Assembly: GCA_903910555.1 (NCBI GenBank)
Contig: CAIVZZ010000011.1
Coordinates: 1-48,528, forward strand
Origin: an uncultured Gemmatimonadota bacterium
Lineage (GTDB): Bacteria; Gemmatimonadota; Gemmatimonadetes; Gemmatimonadales; Gemmatimonadaceae
Direction: 5' to 3'
DNA length: 48,528 nucleotides
Position 1 is the first letter of the stretch, and every line of letters starts with the position of its first letter. The position numbers were made by a program, and so were the translations under genes. Below, piece after piece: positions 1 through 10,600 of the stretch. Below the pieces are notes generated by a model. The model searched no databases. It was not told the DNA's origin and saw only the letters and a program-made list of their open reading frames with translations.

Positions 1-105
1 ATCTTCCCCCTCACCCCTCACTGATCGTCCCCCTCACCCTTCACTGATCGTACACCTCACTCCTCACCGATCTTCCCCCTCACTCCTCACCCTTCACCGA
101 CTCAA
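1..105. repeat. Degenerate intergenic tandem repeat of CTCAC/GATCG words
   Basis: Words such as CCCCTCACCC and CACTGATCGT recur with a period of about 20-24 bases. No coding potential is apparent. The same CTCCTCACCCCTCAC word returns at 48169-48185, and its complement lies at the start of rsmI near 30857. It follows the stop codon of the FlgD-like-tail gene, which reads toward it. Confidence 0.7.
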
Positions 106-110
106 TTCTC

Positions 111-1202
111 CTATCTGCCCTTAAAGAGCAATTTTTTAGTTGCCGTTATGCCATCCCCAACAAACCGCACCAGATAGACCCCCGGCGGCACCGTGCGCCC
201 GGTGTCGTCCTTGCCATCCCACGTGAGCCGGTCGTCGCAGCCGCTGTCACTCCCGACGGTCGCGCGCCCGTAGCGCCCGGGCGGGTACACCGGGCCCAAG
301 CCGCGCCCCGGCGTGACGACGGCGACATGGTTTCCGCGCAGGTCGAGAATGTCGATGTGCACCGTTGACTGGTTCTTCAGATCGAACCAGATGCACGTGG
401 TCGCGATCCGGCTGTTCGGAAATGGATCGGGGAAATTCTGATACAGCACCGTGGCGAGTGGTGCGTTTGCGCTGAGAATCACGAACGTAGAAAAGCTCAC
501 CACGCGCGTGCTGTCGCCGGTTGAGAGTTTCGCGGTCACGGCCCAGAAGTACGACGTGTTGGTTTCGAGCGGGAAGCCCGTGTATGACGTGTCCGGGATG
601 CCCGACGGGGGCGGCGGGAGTGTGGCCGTGATCGGTCGAAAGCCGTCCGACGTGCGCTGCACGACGAGCTGGAAAGTCCAGGGCGCCACCGGCGGGTGAG
701 TCGCCACTGCGGTCCACAGAAAAGTCGGAACCGTCGTATCAACCATCGAGCCGTTCAGTCCGTTCGGTGAGATCAGGGTGAGCCAGGCCGAGGTCTGCCG
801 CGGTCCGATGGCGTTCGTGATGACGTTCACGCCCAGCGCCGTCCGGATCTTTACCCGCCACCAAATATTTATTTTCTGTGGAAGCAGCCGCGGGATCACG
901 ATCGCCGCAGACGTCCCGGTGACCGTCGTATCGGCAAAGAGTGCGCTGAAGTCCGCTGCGATTGCGACCTGAAGATCGAGCTGCAGCGGCAGCTCGTTCG
1001 GCTGAAAACCTGACGTGGTGATGGTGAACGCCGGGGTCCCGTCGCGAATCGGATTTCCAGCGGGGCCGGTCACGACCGCAGTCCCTGACGTCTGACCGGG
1101 TGTCTGGCTGTTCGCAGGTGCGACGGCCAGCACGATGCCCGCGGCGAGCACGCACGCATGTGCAAACAACTGCGCGCGCTTGCTCACCGCCGCGTCCGTC
1201 AC
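111..1202 (-). CDS. Exported protein with FlgD-like C-terminal domain
   Basis: This 363-residue protein has a basic N-terminus and a hydrophobic signal segment at about residues 12-32, so it is probably exported. The middle looks like Ig/fibronectin-type beta-rich modules with many Pro and Thr residues. The C-terminal ~90 residues match the FlgD Ig-like pattern used as a sorting or assembly domain in secreted proteins: a YQNFPDPF motif, then LTWDGKDDTGR, then PPGVYLVRF. Its start overlaps the end of smc by 4 bases, so it is translationally coupled as the last gene of that group. Its function is unknown. The domain reading is from motif resemblance only. Confidence 0.8.
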   Translation of the reverse strand: MTDAAVSKRAQLFAHACVLAAGIVLAVAPANSQTPGQTSGTAVVTGPAGNPIRDGTPAFTITTSGFQPNELPLQLDLQVAIAADFSALFADTTVTGTSAAIVIPRLLPQKINIWWRVKIRTALGVNVITNAIGPRQTSAWLTLISPNGLNGSMVDTTVPTFLWTAVATHPPVAPWTFQLVVQRTSDGFRPITATLPPPPSGIPDTSYTGFPLETNTSYFWAVTAKLSTGDSTRVVSFSTFVILSANAPLATVLYQNFPDPFPNSRIATTCIWFDLKNQSTVHIDILDLRGNHVAVVTPGRGLGPVYPPGRYGRATVGSDSGCDDRLTWDGKDDTGRTVPPGVYLVRFVGDGITATKKLLFKGR

Positions 1203-4200
1203 GCCGATGCGGCCGCCTCAGCGGCTGGCGACGCATCAGCCGCGACCGTCTCGCCGCCGTCGACCGCGGGACCGCGCATCCGCACGCTCACCAGCGACGA
1301 CACACCGGGCTCCTGCATCGTCACGCCGTACACGGCATCCGCCGCTTCGGTCGTCGTCCGCGGGTTATGCGTGATGACGATGAACTGTGTGTGCGTCTTG
1401 AACTGGTTCAGCATCTTCACGAAACGCCCGACGTTCGCGTCGTCGAGCGGCGCGTCAACTTCGTCGAGCAGACAGAACGGGCTCGGCTTCGTGAGGAAAA
1501 TGCCGAAGAGCAGGGACAGCGCGACAAGCGCGCGCTCTCCGCTCGAAAGCAAATGGATGCGCTGCGTCTTCTTGCCGCGCGGCGACGCATGAATTTCGAT
1601 GTCGCAGTCGAGCGGTGCCTCTTCGTTCTCAAGACGCAGGTCGCAATCGCCGCCGCCGAACAGCGTGTTGAAAATGTGGCGGAAATGCGCACGCACTTCC
1701 TCGAATGTCTTGAGGAACATCTCGCGCGCGGTGACGTCGATCTCCTTGATCGCCTGCTGAAGCGAGACCTGCGCTGTCGCCAGATCCGTCCGCTGCGATG
1801 TCAGGAACTCGAGTCGCTTGGTTTCTTCGTTGTGCTCTTCAATCGCCAGCGGATTCACCGGCCCGAGCGACTCGATGCTTTCGCGCAGCTGTTCGGCTTC
1901 GGCGCGCAGCGCGTCGTCTTCGGCTTCGACGGCGGTGTAGTCGGCAAAGAGATCGTCGAGCGGGCGGCGCCATTCTGTCTCAAGGCGCGTACGAATCGCG
2001 GAACGCAAACCGGCGAGTTCGGTGTGACGGAGCTCGGCGGAGTGCAGTTCGTCGCTCAGCGCGGTGGCCTCATGGCGTTTGCGGTCGAGCGCGTGTTCGG
2101 CATCCGCGAGCGCGGTATCCGCCGTGCGCACCGCTGCTTCGGATTCGGCCTGCAAAGCCTCCGCCTCTGACAGCGACGTCTGGCGCGCGGTGAGGTCGGC
2201 CTTCCACGCCTCCATCTGACGTGCCAGCGCCGCGTCGTCCTCCGAGAGAACGGCGAGTTCGAGCTGAAGTGTCTGCAACCGCGACTGCGCGCTGGCCTGC
2301 TCACGCTCGAGGCGCTCGCGGCGCTCGGTTGCAACTTCACGGCGCGCCTGCGCCTGCGCGTGCGTCACCTGCGCAGCGGCGCGTGCTTCGCGTGCGGCGT
2401 CTTGCCGGCGGTCCGACTCGGTCAGCGTGTCACGCGCGGCCGTGGCGGCGGTCTCTGCGGCCGCGAGAGCGATCGCCTCGCGATCCTGCGTCGCCAGCCC
2501 TTCGGCGACACGTGCGGTCAACTCATCGCGGCGGCCGGCCAAACGTTCAGACAGCGCGACTGCATCGGCGAGCTCGCGCGTTGTGCGCATATGCACCCGC
2601 TCGCGTTCGCCGCGCGCCTGAGCGCTTTCCTGCATCGCCCTGTGCGCGCGCGTGGCCGAATCGGCGGCATGCGTGGCCGCTGCCTCCGCCTGCTGCAGGC
2701 TCGCGTGCACGCTCTCGAGCGTTGCGGCGGCGTGCGAGCGTGTTGCATCCATCGCGGCTGATGCGGCACGGAGTTCCGAAAGTTCTGCGCGGCGGCGGAG
2801 CGGACCGGCACCCGACTGCGTTCCGGGAAGCCACATCGCACCGCGTGCGTCCACAAACGAGCTGCCGCCATCTTCGGCGTGCACGTGGCCGAGCAGCGCG
2901 CTCACCCATGCGCGCACCGGGCCGTCCGTCTGCACGAGTGCGGCGAGTTCACCCGGAGCCGCAGCGCCGAGCGCCGGAACTTTCGCGTCGAGCGGCAGCA
3001 GCAAGAGTGGGCCAGGATTCGCTTCCGCATGCCAGCTGCGGATTGCATTTGCAACCGTGCGGTCGCGAACGACGACGGCGTGCACCGAGGGGCCGAGAAA
3101 ACGTTCGACCAGGAGCGCGGTTGCCGCGTCCGCGCCGATGTAATCTGAAAGCGGGCCGAGCACTGCGCCTTCACCGAACTGGTCGCGGTCGCGCAGCAAT
3201 CGCGCGGCGGCGGGAGCGAGCCCGACACGCTCGCGCTCGAGACCTTCGAGCGCGTTCAGCTTGCCATGCATCCCCGCATGCTCTTCTTCAACGCGGCGCA
3301 CTTCGGCGCGCGCGCCGGCGTCCTTCTCGCGCCAGTCGCGCGCGGCGTCGTGCGCTGCCGCGAGCGCGGCATCTGCTGCTTCCGCGGCGGTCGTTGCGAT
3401 CGCGAGCTGCTCGTCCGCCGTTTCAAGCTCGCGCTGCGCGAGGCGCTGCTGCGCTGCGAGCTGCTCATGCTCGGCGGCAAGCGTATGCGAACGCTGCGCG
3501 ACATCGGCCAGCTCACGCTCGGCGCCCTCGCGCTCGAGTTCGAGCCGGCGCAGCCCGTCGCGCAGTTCGCGCACATGCTTGTCGGCGCGCTCGAGCGCGT
3601 CGCGTCCGGTGGCGACCGCACCGCGTGCCTCTTCTTCCGCGCCAACCTGCCGCTGAAGCGCGTCGACTGCCTCGGTGAGCGATGCTTCCGTTCGCTCTTC
3701 TTCGTCACGCGCCGACGCGTACTCCGCGACGACCCGCTCGCCGAGTGCCGCGCCCTCGCTGCGCTCCTGCTCCGCGCGCGTGCGGCGCGCAAGCGCGTTG
3801 CGATGGCGCTCTTCGGCGACGGCAATTTCACCTTGCAATGTGAGCGACGCTTCGCGGGCATCGCCAACGATCTTGTCACGCTCGTGACGCCGCGCTTCGG
3901 CCGCGGCGCGTGCCGCATGAGCCGAGTCGCGCGCGAGCTCGGCCTCGTGCACATGCTGGAGCGAACCCGGCGCACGTGTGCGCAGTTCCTCAAGCCGAAT
4001 ATCGAGCTGTGCGAGCTCGTCTTTCCACGCCGCCATTTCGCGCGATGCGAGCGTCAGTTCCACCGCAAAACGACGCGTGGTGATTTCGCCGTGGCGCTCA
4101 GCGCGTTTGCGCTGACGGGAGAGCGAACGCACCTGGCTCGTGACTTCGTTGACGAGATCGTCCAGGCGCGACAGATCGGCAGTTGTCTGCTCGAGGCTGC

Positions 4201-4735
4201 GCTCCGTGCTGCGACGGCGATCACGGTAGAGACCGACACCAGCCGCTTCTTCGAACAGCTCACGCCGGTCGTCAGGGCGGTCCGAGAGCAGCGCGTCGAT
4301 CATGCGGCTTTCAATCACCACGCCGCTGTCGGCGCCAAGGCCGGTACCGCGCACGAGATCGTGAATGTCCCGCAGTCTGCACGGCGCGCGATTCAGGAAA
4401 TATTCACTCTCGCCTGCTCGCGACAATCTGCGCGTGATGACGACTTCCTGGAACGGAACCGGAAGGCCGCCGTCTTCGTTCGAAAAGTGCAGCGAGACTT
4501 CGGCGACGTTCACCGCCTTTCTCGCGGATGAGCCCTGGAAAATCACTTCTTCCATCTTGGCGCCGCGCAGCATGCGCGCGCGCTGCTCGCCGAGGACCCA
4601 GCGCACGGCATCTGAAACGTTCGACTTGCCGCAGCCGTTCGGGCCGACGACCGCCGTGACGCCCGTGTTGAAGAGCATCTCGGTTTCGTCTGCAAACGAC
4701 TTGAATCCGTGCAACTCGAGTTTCGTCAACCGCAC
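1199..4735 (-). CDS. smc: Chromosome segregation ATPase SMC
   Basis: SMC is the core of the bacterial condensin-like complex, working with ScpA and ScpB (not in this window) to organise and segregate chromosomes. The 1178-residue length is normal. Walker A GPNGCGKS is at residues 31-38. Two long Ala/Glu/Arg-rich coiled coils flank a hinge at about 505-660. The C-terminal head has an ABC signature of the form LLSSGER and Walker B LLDEVDAPLDD, followed by an Ala-rich tail of about 35 residues. The start is a GTG that directly abuts the stop of the upstream SPOR gene, and the end overlaps the next gene by 4 bases. Together these suggest one transcript from about 7647 to 111. Confidence 0.97.
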   Translation of the reverse strand: MRLTKLELHGFKSFADETEMLFNTGVTAVVGPNGCGKSNVSDAVRWVLGEQRARMLRGAKMEEVIFQGSSARKAVNVAEVSLHFSNEDGGLPVPFQEVVITRRLSRAGESEYFLNRAPCRLRDIHDLVRGTGLGADSGVVIESRMIDALLSDRPDDRRELFEEAAGVGLYRDRRRSTERSLEQTTADLSRLDDLVNEVTSQVRSLSRQRKRAERHGEITTRRFAVELTLASREMAAWKDELAQLDIRLEELRTRAPGSLQHVHEAELARDSAHAARAAAEARRHERDKIVGDAREASLTLQGEIAVAEERHRNALARRTRAEQERSEGAALGERVVAEYASARDEEERTEASLTEAVDALQRQVGAEEEARGAVATGRDALERADKHVRELRDGLRRLELEREGAERELADVAQRSHTLAAEHEQLAAQQRLAQRELETADEQLAIATTAAEAADAALAAAHDAARDWREKDAGARAEVRRVEEEHAGMHGKLNALEGLERERVGLAPAAARLLRDRDQFGEGAVLGPLSDYIGADAATALLVERFLGPSVHAVVVRDRTVANAIRSWHAEANPGPLLLLPLDAKVPALGAAAPGELAALVQTDGPVRAWVSALLGHVHAEDGGSSFVDARGAMWLPGTQSGAGPLRRRAELSELRAASAAMDATRSHAAATLESVHASLQQAEAAATHAADSATRAHRAMQESAQARGERERVHMRTTRELADAVALSERLAGRRDELTARVAEGLATQDREAIALAAAETAATAARDTLTESDRRQDAAREARAAAQVTHAQAQARREVATERRERLEREQASAQSRLQTLQLELAVLSEDDAALARQMEAWKADLTARQTSLSEAEALQAESEAAVRTADTALADAEHALDRKRHEATALSDELHSAELRHTELAGLRSAIRTRLETEWRRPLDDLFADYTAVEAEDDALRAEAEQLRESIESLGPVNPLAIEEHNEETKRLEFLTSQRTDLATAQVSLQQAIKEIDVTAREMFLKTFEEVRAHFRHIFNTLFGGGDCDLRLENEEAPLDCDIEIHASPRGKKTQRIHLLSSGERALVALSLLFGIFLTKPSPFCLLDEVDAPLDDANVGRFVKMLNQFKTHTQFIVITHNPRTTTEAADAVYGVTMQEPGVSSLVSVRMRGPAVDGGETVAADASPAAEAAASA

Positions 4736-6085
4736 TTAGTACGTTCTCCCGGTTCGAAAGGCGAGGACCGGCGCCACTCCCGCCGCGCGCAACGCGGAGG
4801 CCAGCGACGCGGCCTGCGCCGCTGTCTCGAAAGCGCCGGCGTACAGCCGGACACTTCCATCGTTTTGCATCAAAAAATACGGACTGAATCCACGCTGCTG
4901 CCACGTCTTGCGAAGTTCCTCGGCGCCCGGCTGCTCGACATTCTCCGCGAGCACGAGCGCGTACGGCACCTTCACGACGAGTCCCTCACCGCTCCGCACC
5001 AGCTTCTCACGACGCAGCGCCGCGAGAAGTGAATCGGCGCCCGCGCGAGTGTGCGCTGCGCCTACGACGACTTTGTACCACACATTCGTCGAGCCACCCA
5101 CGCCCACCGGCGAAATCGTCGCACCGTTCCGCGACATTTCTTTTGCATTATCCGAGAGAAATGAATTTGCACCCGCGATGGTGTTTGCCGCCATCACTTC
5201 GACGGCGAACTGCGCGGTTGCGGAGCTGTCCGCGGGGTTGACAGGATCGGTGAGACGCACTGTGTCTTGCGGTTCTGCCGCCACTTGTGGCGCTGCCGCG
5301 GGCTGCGCCGCCGTCGCGGAAGGCGCTGCGGCAGTCGTGGCGTCTGGCGCTGCAGCAGCCACGCGCTTCGCCATCACCGCGTGATATGCCCCCGCGATAC
5401 GACTGCGTCCGGCCCAGCCCGCACCGCCGATCGCGGTGATCGCAAGCAGTGTCACCGCTGCGCGGATCCGCCGGTGCTTCTTCGCCGCCGCGCGCGCGAG
5501 TGCCACCGCGTCAACAGGGGCGCTCACCGTAGCGAGCACATGGAAGTTCCGTGCACGCAGCGCCGGAACGTCGACGAGCACCACGCCCGCGACGGCGCCT
5601 GCAAGCGTATTGATTCCGGCCGCGTCTATTGGCGCGACCAGCAACAAGAGCGCGCCAACTTTCGCGAAACCGCTCACGAGACGTGGCCAGCGTTCATGGC
5701 CGAGGATCTCCTCACACGCCACGGGCGGCGATCCCGCCGGAAGAATGAACAGCGAGTCGCGGTCTGGGGCCGGCCGCGCGATGTCGTTCAGCGGGAGCCC
5801 TTGCCGCAGGCAGTCGGAAAGCCCGAACGCATCTTCACCGCCGGCAACAGCGTATAGCGGTGCGGCATCGCCCGTGAGGTCGCCCAGCGCAACGTGCCGA
5901 TGCTCGCTCACCACGCGCGCGATGCCGAGCGCGACGCGAGCCGCGTACTCCGGATTTGTCGCGAGGATCAGCACCGCGGAGAGATCGCCGAGTTCACCGG
6001 CAATCCTGCGACCCTCGTCTTCCCACCATGTGGCAGTTGTCGTGTTAGCGTTACCCGTCGCCCGCGGTTCGAGCGGTGCGGTCAC
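4736..6085 (-). CDS. SPOR-domain membrane protein
   Basis: The protein has 449 residues. The first ~200 resemble a P-loop/ParA-like alpha-beta fold (hydrophobic strands such as AVLILATNP and VALGDLTGD), but I see no Walker A lysine, so it is probably non-catalytic. A membrane segment lies near residue 210, followed by an Ala/Pro-rich linker and a C-terminal region with SPOR-type features: WYKVVVGAAHTRAGAD near 335 and SVRLYAGAFETAAQA near 420. SPOR domains bind septal peptidoglycan stripped of stem peptides, so a cell-envelope role is plausible. It overlaps the downstream end of the next SPOR gene by 4 bases and abuts smc. Confidence 0.75.
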   Translation of the reverse strand: MTAPLEPRATGNANTTTATWWEDEGRRIAGELGDLSAVLILATNPEYAARVALGIARVVSEHRHVALGDLTGDAAPLYAVAGGEDAFGLSDCLRQGLPLNDIARPAPDRDSLFILPAGSPPVACEEILGHERWPRLVSGFAKVGALLLLVAPIDAAGINTLAGAVAGVVLVDVPALRARNFHVLATVSAPVDAVALARAAAKKHRRIRAAVTLLAITAIGGAGWAGRSRIAGAYHAVMAKRVAAAAPDATTAAAPSATAAQPAAAPQVAAEPQDTVRLTDPVNPADSSATAQFAVEVMAANTIAGANSFLSDNAKEMSRNGATISPVGVGGSTNVWYKVVVGAAHTRAGADSLLAALRREKLVRSGEGLVVKVPYALVLAENVEQPGAEELRKTWQQRGFSPYFLMQNDGSVRLYAGAFETAAQAASLASALRAAGVAPVLAFRTGRTY

Positions 6086-7647
6086 GGCGCGCCCTCGTAC
6101 ACCCAGTACGGAAGGCCCGTGCGGCGTCCGGCCTTGTCGGCGTCTTCCTTCGTATCAAACGGTCCGTAGACGACGCGGAACACCGGCGTGCGGTCGCTTG
6201 TCCCCGGCACCACGCGAACGGGGTGGCCGTCGACCGTGATCGATGCGGCCAGCGTCTTGGCACGATCCTCTGAGAGCAGCGCGGCAAAAGAGAGCGTGAA
6301 GGTCCCGCGCTTTGAAACTGCTGGTGCCGTCGGCGCTGCGGCGGGCGCGGGAGCAGGCGCAGCGCCGCGCTGCGGCGCTGCATCGGGCGGTCGCGCGCCG
6401 GCTGGCGTTCGCGCAGGCGCGGGCGCAGGCGGGATCACCGCCGACGCGGCTGCGGCCTGCGCGGCGGCCGCTTCCTGAACGGCGTGAGCGCTATCGCCCG
6501 CGACGGCAGTCGAATCGGAATCAGGATCGAAGCTGACGGGAACGTCCAGCCCCTTGGCGCGAGGGCGGAATCCGTTCCATCGAACAAGCGTCCACAGATC
6601 GGCGGCGCCCGAAAGAAAACGTGCCCGTTCTTTGTGCGTCTCCGCGTCCATGATCACGACGTCCGTATCCTGCAGCACGGCGAGGCCGCCGTCCGGGCCG
6701 AGCAGTGGAAGGTCGGCGCGCCAGCGCGAACGCACGGTTCCAATCGCGCGCGAAGTCCCGATCGCAATCACCCGAACGGAATCGCCGTCGGCGGCACGCG
6801 CGAGCAGATAGCGGCCATCGGGATCCATGCGCAGCGCGGTCGCGGTGCCGCCAATGTCGATCGTCCCCTCAATCTCTTCCGTAAAGCGATCGACTACGGT
6901 GAGCGATTTCTTTCCTTTCACGGCGACAAAAATGCGGTCACCGCTCGGCGTCGCGACGGCGTCGAGCGCCTGGCCTGGGAGCCACACCGTGCGCGTCCGC
7001 GTCAGATCGCGCGTGCGCACGCCGGCCAGTCCGGAATCGCCAATAAAGTAGAGACGGTCGCCGAGTTCGGTGCGGACGAGAAGATCCGCATGCGGAACCG
7101 AAGTCGTTTCGACGATGCGCGGCTCAGGTGGATGCAGCCGGCGCAACTCGTGCCGCTTCCCGTTGTCGCTCAGCAAAATCAGCGAACCGTCGGGGAGCGG
7201 AATCAGTCCGCGTGGTTCAGGCTCGGGTGTGAATGTCCAGGTTCCGCTTGGCGTGAGCCGGCTGACGTCATGCTTGGGCGTGATGCCGTATATCGCCCAG
7301 CCATCGGCGGTCGCGAGGCCGGTGAGCGCAGTCGTCGCGGCGGCGGATGCACTGCCAACCCGCATATCGAGGCGGCCCGGGACGCCTCGCACGTCAACGT
7401 ATGCGAGCGAGCCCTGCGCGTCGTCGAACGCGAGTGTGGATTGCAGGGCAGGGACACGCGAGGGCGACGACCAGAGGACCGAATCGGAGCCCCAGCGATA
7501 CGCTTTCGCCGTGCCGCCGGCCGCGACGAGCCGGATGAATACGGCGTCCGGCCCGTTCGTTCCGCCCGAGAGCGGAGGGTGCGCGCCCGGTGCGCCGCGC
7601 GAGCACGCGGCGAGGGCGAGGAGCAATAGCAGCGTCGGTTGGCGCAC
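6082..7647 (-). CDS. Lipoprotein with beta-propeller-like region and C-terminal SPOR domain
   Basis: The chosen GTG start gives a lipoprotein signal with lipobox LALAAC about 14 residues in. An upstream start would add 25 residues and overlap the preceding gene. The central ~330 residues have repeated beta-strand patterns like YVTN/quinoprotein propellers, for example SGDRIFVAVKGKKSLTVVDR. A Pro/Ala-rich linker follows. The last ~75 residues form a SPOR domain (VFRVVYGPFDTKEDADKAG). It is probably anchored in the outer or inner membrane facing peptidoglycan. It overlaps the next SPOR gene by 4 bases, so the two peptidoglycan-binding proteins are probably made together. The propeller assignment is inferred from pattern only. 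Confidence 0.72.
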   Translation of the reverse strand: MRQPTLLLLLALAACSRGAPGAHPPLSGGTNGPDAVFIRLVAAGGTAKAYRWGSDSVLWSSPSRVPALQSTLAFDDAQGSLAYVDVRGVPGRLDMRVGSASAAATTALTGLATADGWAIYGITPKHDVSRLTPSGTWTFTPEPEPRGLIPLPDGSLILLSDNGKRHELRRLHPPEPRIVETTSVPHADLLVRTELGDRLYFIGDSGLAGVRTRDLTRTRTVWLPGQALDAVATPSGDRIFVAVKGKKSLTVVDRFTEEIEGTIDIGGTATALRMDPDGRYLLARAADGDSVRVIAIGTSRAIGTVRSRWRADLPLLGPDGGLAVLQDTDVVIMDAETHKERARFLSGAADLWTLVRWNGFRPRAKGLDVPVSFDPDSDSTAVAGDSAHAVQEAAAAQAAAASAVIPPAPAPARTPAGARPPDAAPQRGAAPAPAPAAAPTAPAVSKRGTFTLSFAALLSEDRAKTLAASITVDGHPVRVVPGTSDRTPVFRVVYGPFDTKEDADKAGRRTGLPYWVYEGAP

Positions 7648-7666
7648 CCCCCAAACTAACGGGGGT

Positions 7667-10600
7667 TTAGAACGATTGCCCGATCGACCAATTCCAGTAG
7701 CCCACGCTGTTGAACGAGTCACGCGGAATCGCGTAGTCGATCTTCACAATGGCGATGCCGAACACGTTGATGCGGAAGCCGTATCCGAACGCGCGCAGCG
7801 GATAACGCATCGTCGTCGGATCGTAATTCGCCGGCTTGGTGAGGGTGACCGACTGGCCGCCCGTCCACGCCATGCCCGCGTCGTAGAAGAACTCGCCGTC
7901 GACCGGCGGCATCGTAATCGGCAGGAACCCGAGGTCGAAGCGCCGGATCAATGGGAAGCGGAGCTCGATGCTTGCAGCGGCGGTACGGCTGCCCAGCAGC
8001 TGCGCAGACGAGCAACTCGACGCGCCCGCAAATGCCGCCGCGCCGCCTGCCGCCGGCGCGCCGCAATTTGCCGACGAGTTTGCCTCGCGGTCGTAGCCGC
8101 GTATGTAGTTCGGAGAGTACGGATTCGCGAGATACTGTGGGAATAGCGTCTCGCCGCTGCCGACATTCACGTTCGCGTAGAGGTGCGTCGCGACCGTGAG
8201 GTAGCTGAAGATCAGCGCATCGTAGCGCCGGAGATCGGCGATGTAGCTCATCCAATTCTGCGTACCGACGTTCGTCCCGATTTCATAGCGATAGCGATGG
8301 CCGTAGATCCCCGAGCCGGTGCCGTTGAACAGCGCATTGTCGGAGACGTACGCTGCGTAGGGCGACGCGTAGTCGAACGAGCCGGTCCCCTTAACGCTGT
8401 CGACGTTGTAGCCCGTGGTGAAACCCGACGTGAGGTCGGCGATCTGGCTGACGAACTCAGCCGATTTGTCGATGTTCGTGAGCGCCGCGCCGATTTCGAA
8501 CCGCTCGAAACGGTTGCGCGGATAGATAGTCGAGAAGAACGCCGACCGGATGATGAAGCGGTCGATCTCCTCGGAGACCTGGTACTGGTTGTCCGCGAGA
8601 GCGGTCTGCCCGGCGTTGGCCAGGAAGAAGTACGGCTGCTGCTGGAAGCCGGCCGACCAGCTCAAACGTTTCGCGAGGCTGACGTAGTTCACGAAAACTT
8701 GCGCTTCGTCGATTCGGCCGTTGATCGCTGCGGCGGTGATCAACTGTTTGTTGCCGAGCAAGTCGCCGAAGATGATCGCCGTGCCGCCGAACACACCGCG
8801 TCCGTAATTGTTTTGTGCGTAGCCGATCTGTGGCTGCTGCACGGCTTCAGGGCGGAGTGTGGCTTTGTATGGTTCGTCCGTGAAGGTCGCCGGATTCGGC
8901 AGCGCGAGCGCGGAACTGTCGAGCAGCGCGGCTACTGACACGGCTGACTGCGCACCGGGCTGGCCCGCGGCCGGAAGTTCGCCGGAGGAGCGGAGTCCGG
9001 CGGGACCGCGATACACCGACACGCGGCGGCCATTGGTGGAATCAGGCGCTGCGGCGGCCACGGTCTGTTTGTTTTTCTCGGCTTCGTCGTGCGCGATTTG
9101 CTGCAATGCCGCCGCGGCGAGTGACGCGCGCTCCAGCGCGGAGTCGTTCGCCGTCATCTTCGACACGTAGACCTGCTTTGGCGGATCGCGATACGGATCT
9201 TTCTTCAGCTGGCGCGGATTCGCGAGCGACCAGATCGTGAAATCGTTGTTGTCCATGTAGGTGAACGCGATCTTGTCCGCCTGTCGCGCCCACGAAATGG
9301 CCGGGCTGTTCTCGGTCAGCGATTGCACACCGCCGATGAACTTCGTGATTTGGTAGTGTTCTTTTGCATCGAAATCGTAGATGAACAGCTGCGCGATACC
9401 CGTGCGATCGCTGATATACGCGAGTGATTTTCCGTCCGGCGCCCACTGCGGGTTGAGATTCTTGCCCGCCTGCCCGGGGATCACGTCGATGTTGCCCGTC
9501 TGCATGTCGAGCACGTTGATCTGCCACTTGCCGAACTTCAGCGTCTGGAAATCGGTGTTCGGCCCGCGGTCGCTGACGAACGCCACGCGGCGGCCATCGG
9601 GCGACCACACCGGCATCAGTGCTGCCCAATCGCCGGTGGTGATCTGCTGAAGGTTGCGGCCGTCAGAATCGATTCGATACAGATTCGTGAAGCCGCCCTT
9701 CGCGCCGCTGAACACGAGCTGCTTGCCGTCGGGCGACCAGGTCGGCGCGATCATCGACTCGAGGCCGGTGTCGAGACGGCGGAGCACCGTGAGGCTTTTC
9801 ACGTCCTCCAGGTAAATGACGTCCTTGCCGCCGGTCTGCGCCGTGAATGCCAGCGTGCGTCCGTCAGGCGAGAACGAGCTCTGCGAATAGATGTAGCGCA
9901 GCTCTTCGAACTCGGGATTGAGCGTGCTCGTCGTGAGGCGCTTGAGACGCTTGCCGGTGGTCGCGTCGGCGAGATACAAATCGAGAAACACTTCCGCGCG
10001 CAGCAGGCTGCCGCTGGAGATGTAGGCGATCTGGCGGCCGTCCGGCGAGAACGCGGGCGCGACGTACACTGGAATAATTCCGCCCGTACGCTTCGCGTTG
10101 AGCAGGGGCTGCGCGATCTTGCGCGGCCTGTCGAGGCTCGCGACCGCGGGGAGATATGTCGTCTGCATCGTCTCTTTCCACTCGTCGCCGAGTTCGGAAA
10201 GATCGAATCCCGTGTGCCGCTTGAATGCACGGTCGATGCCGAGCGTCGGCGACGCCGCGAGAATCTCGCCGATGATTTCATCGCCCCAGCGCTCGCCGAT
10301 GAATTTCCAGAACGACTCGCCGTACCGGTACGGGAAAAATACGTCCGGCCGTTCGGTCATCTGCTTCATCGACGGGATATTGCCGTTCAACGCGGCGTCG
10401 CGGATCACCGCGTCGGTCGCGGGATGATTGGGGCCGATCGAGAGGTATTCGGCCATGCCTTCCATGTACCAGCTCGGTGGTCCGTTCTGCACCAGCGACT
10501 GGACGGCGTTCCCGGAATGCCCGCGCGAATACACATCGAATTGGAATTGGTGCACCATTTCGTGCGTCATCACATGTTCGGTTTCCGCGAGATCCATTTC

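Noticed and set aside
1-105. Possible CRISPR array
   Set aside because: Repeat words are degenerate, spacers are not of constant length and no cas genes are near.
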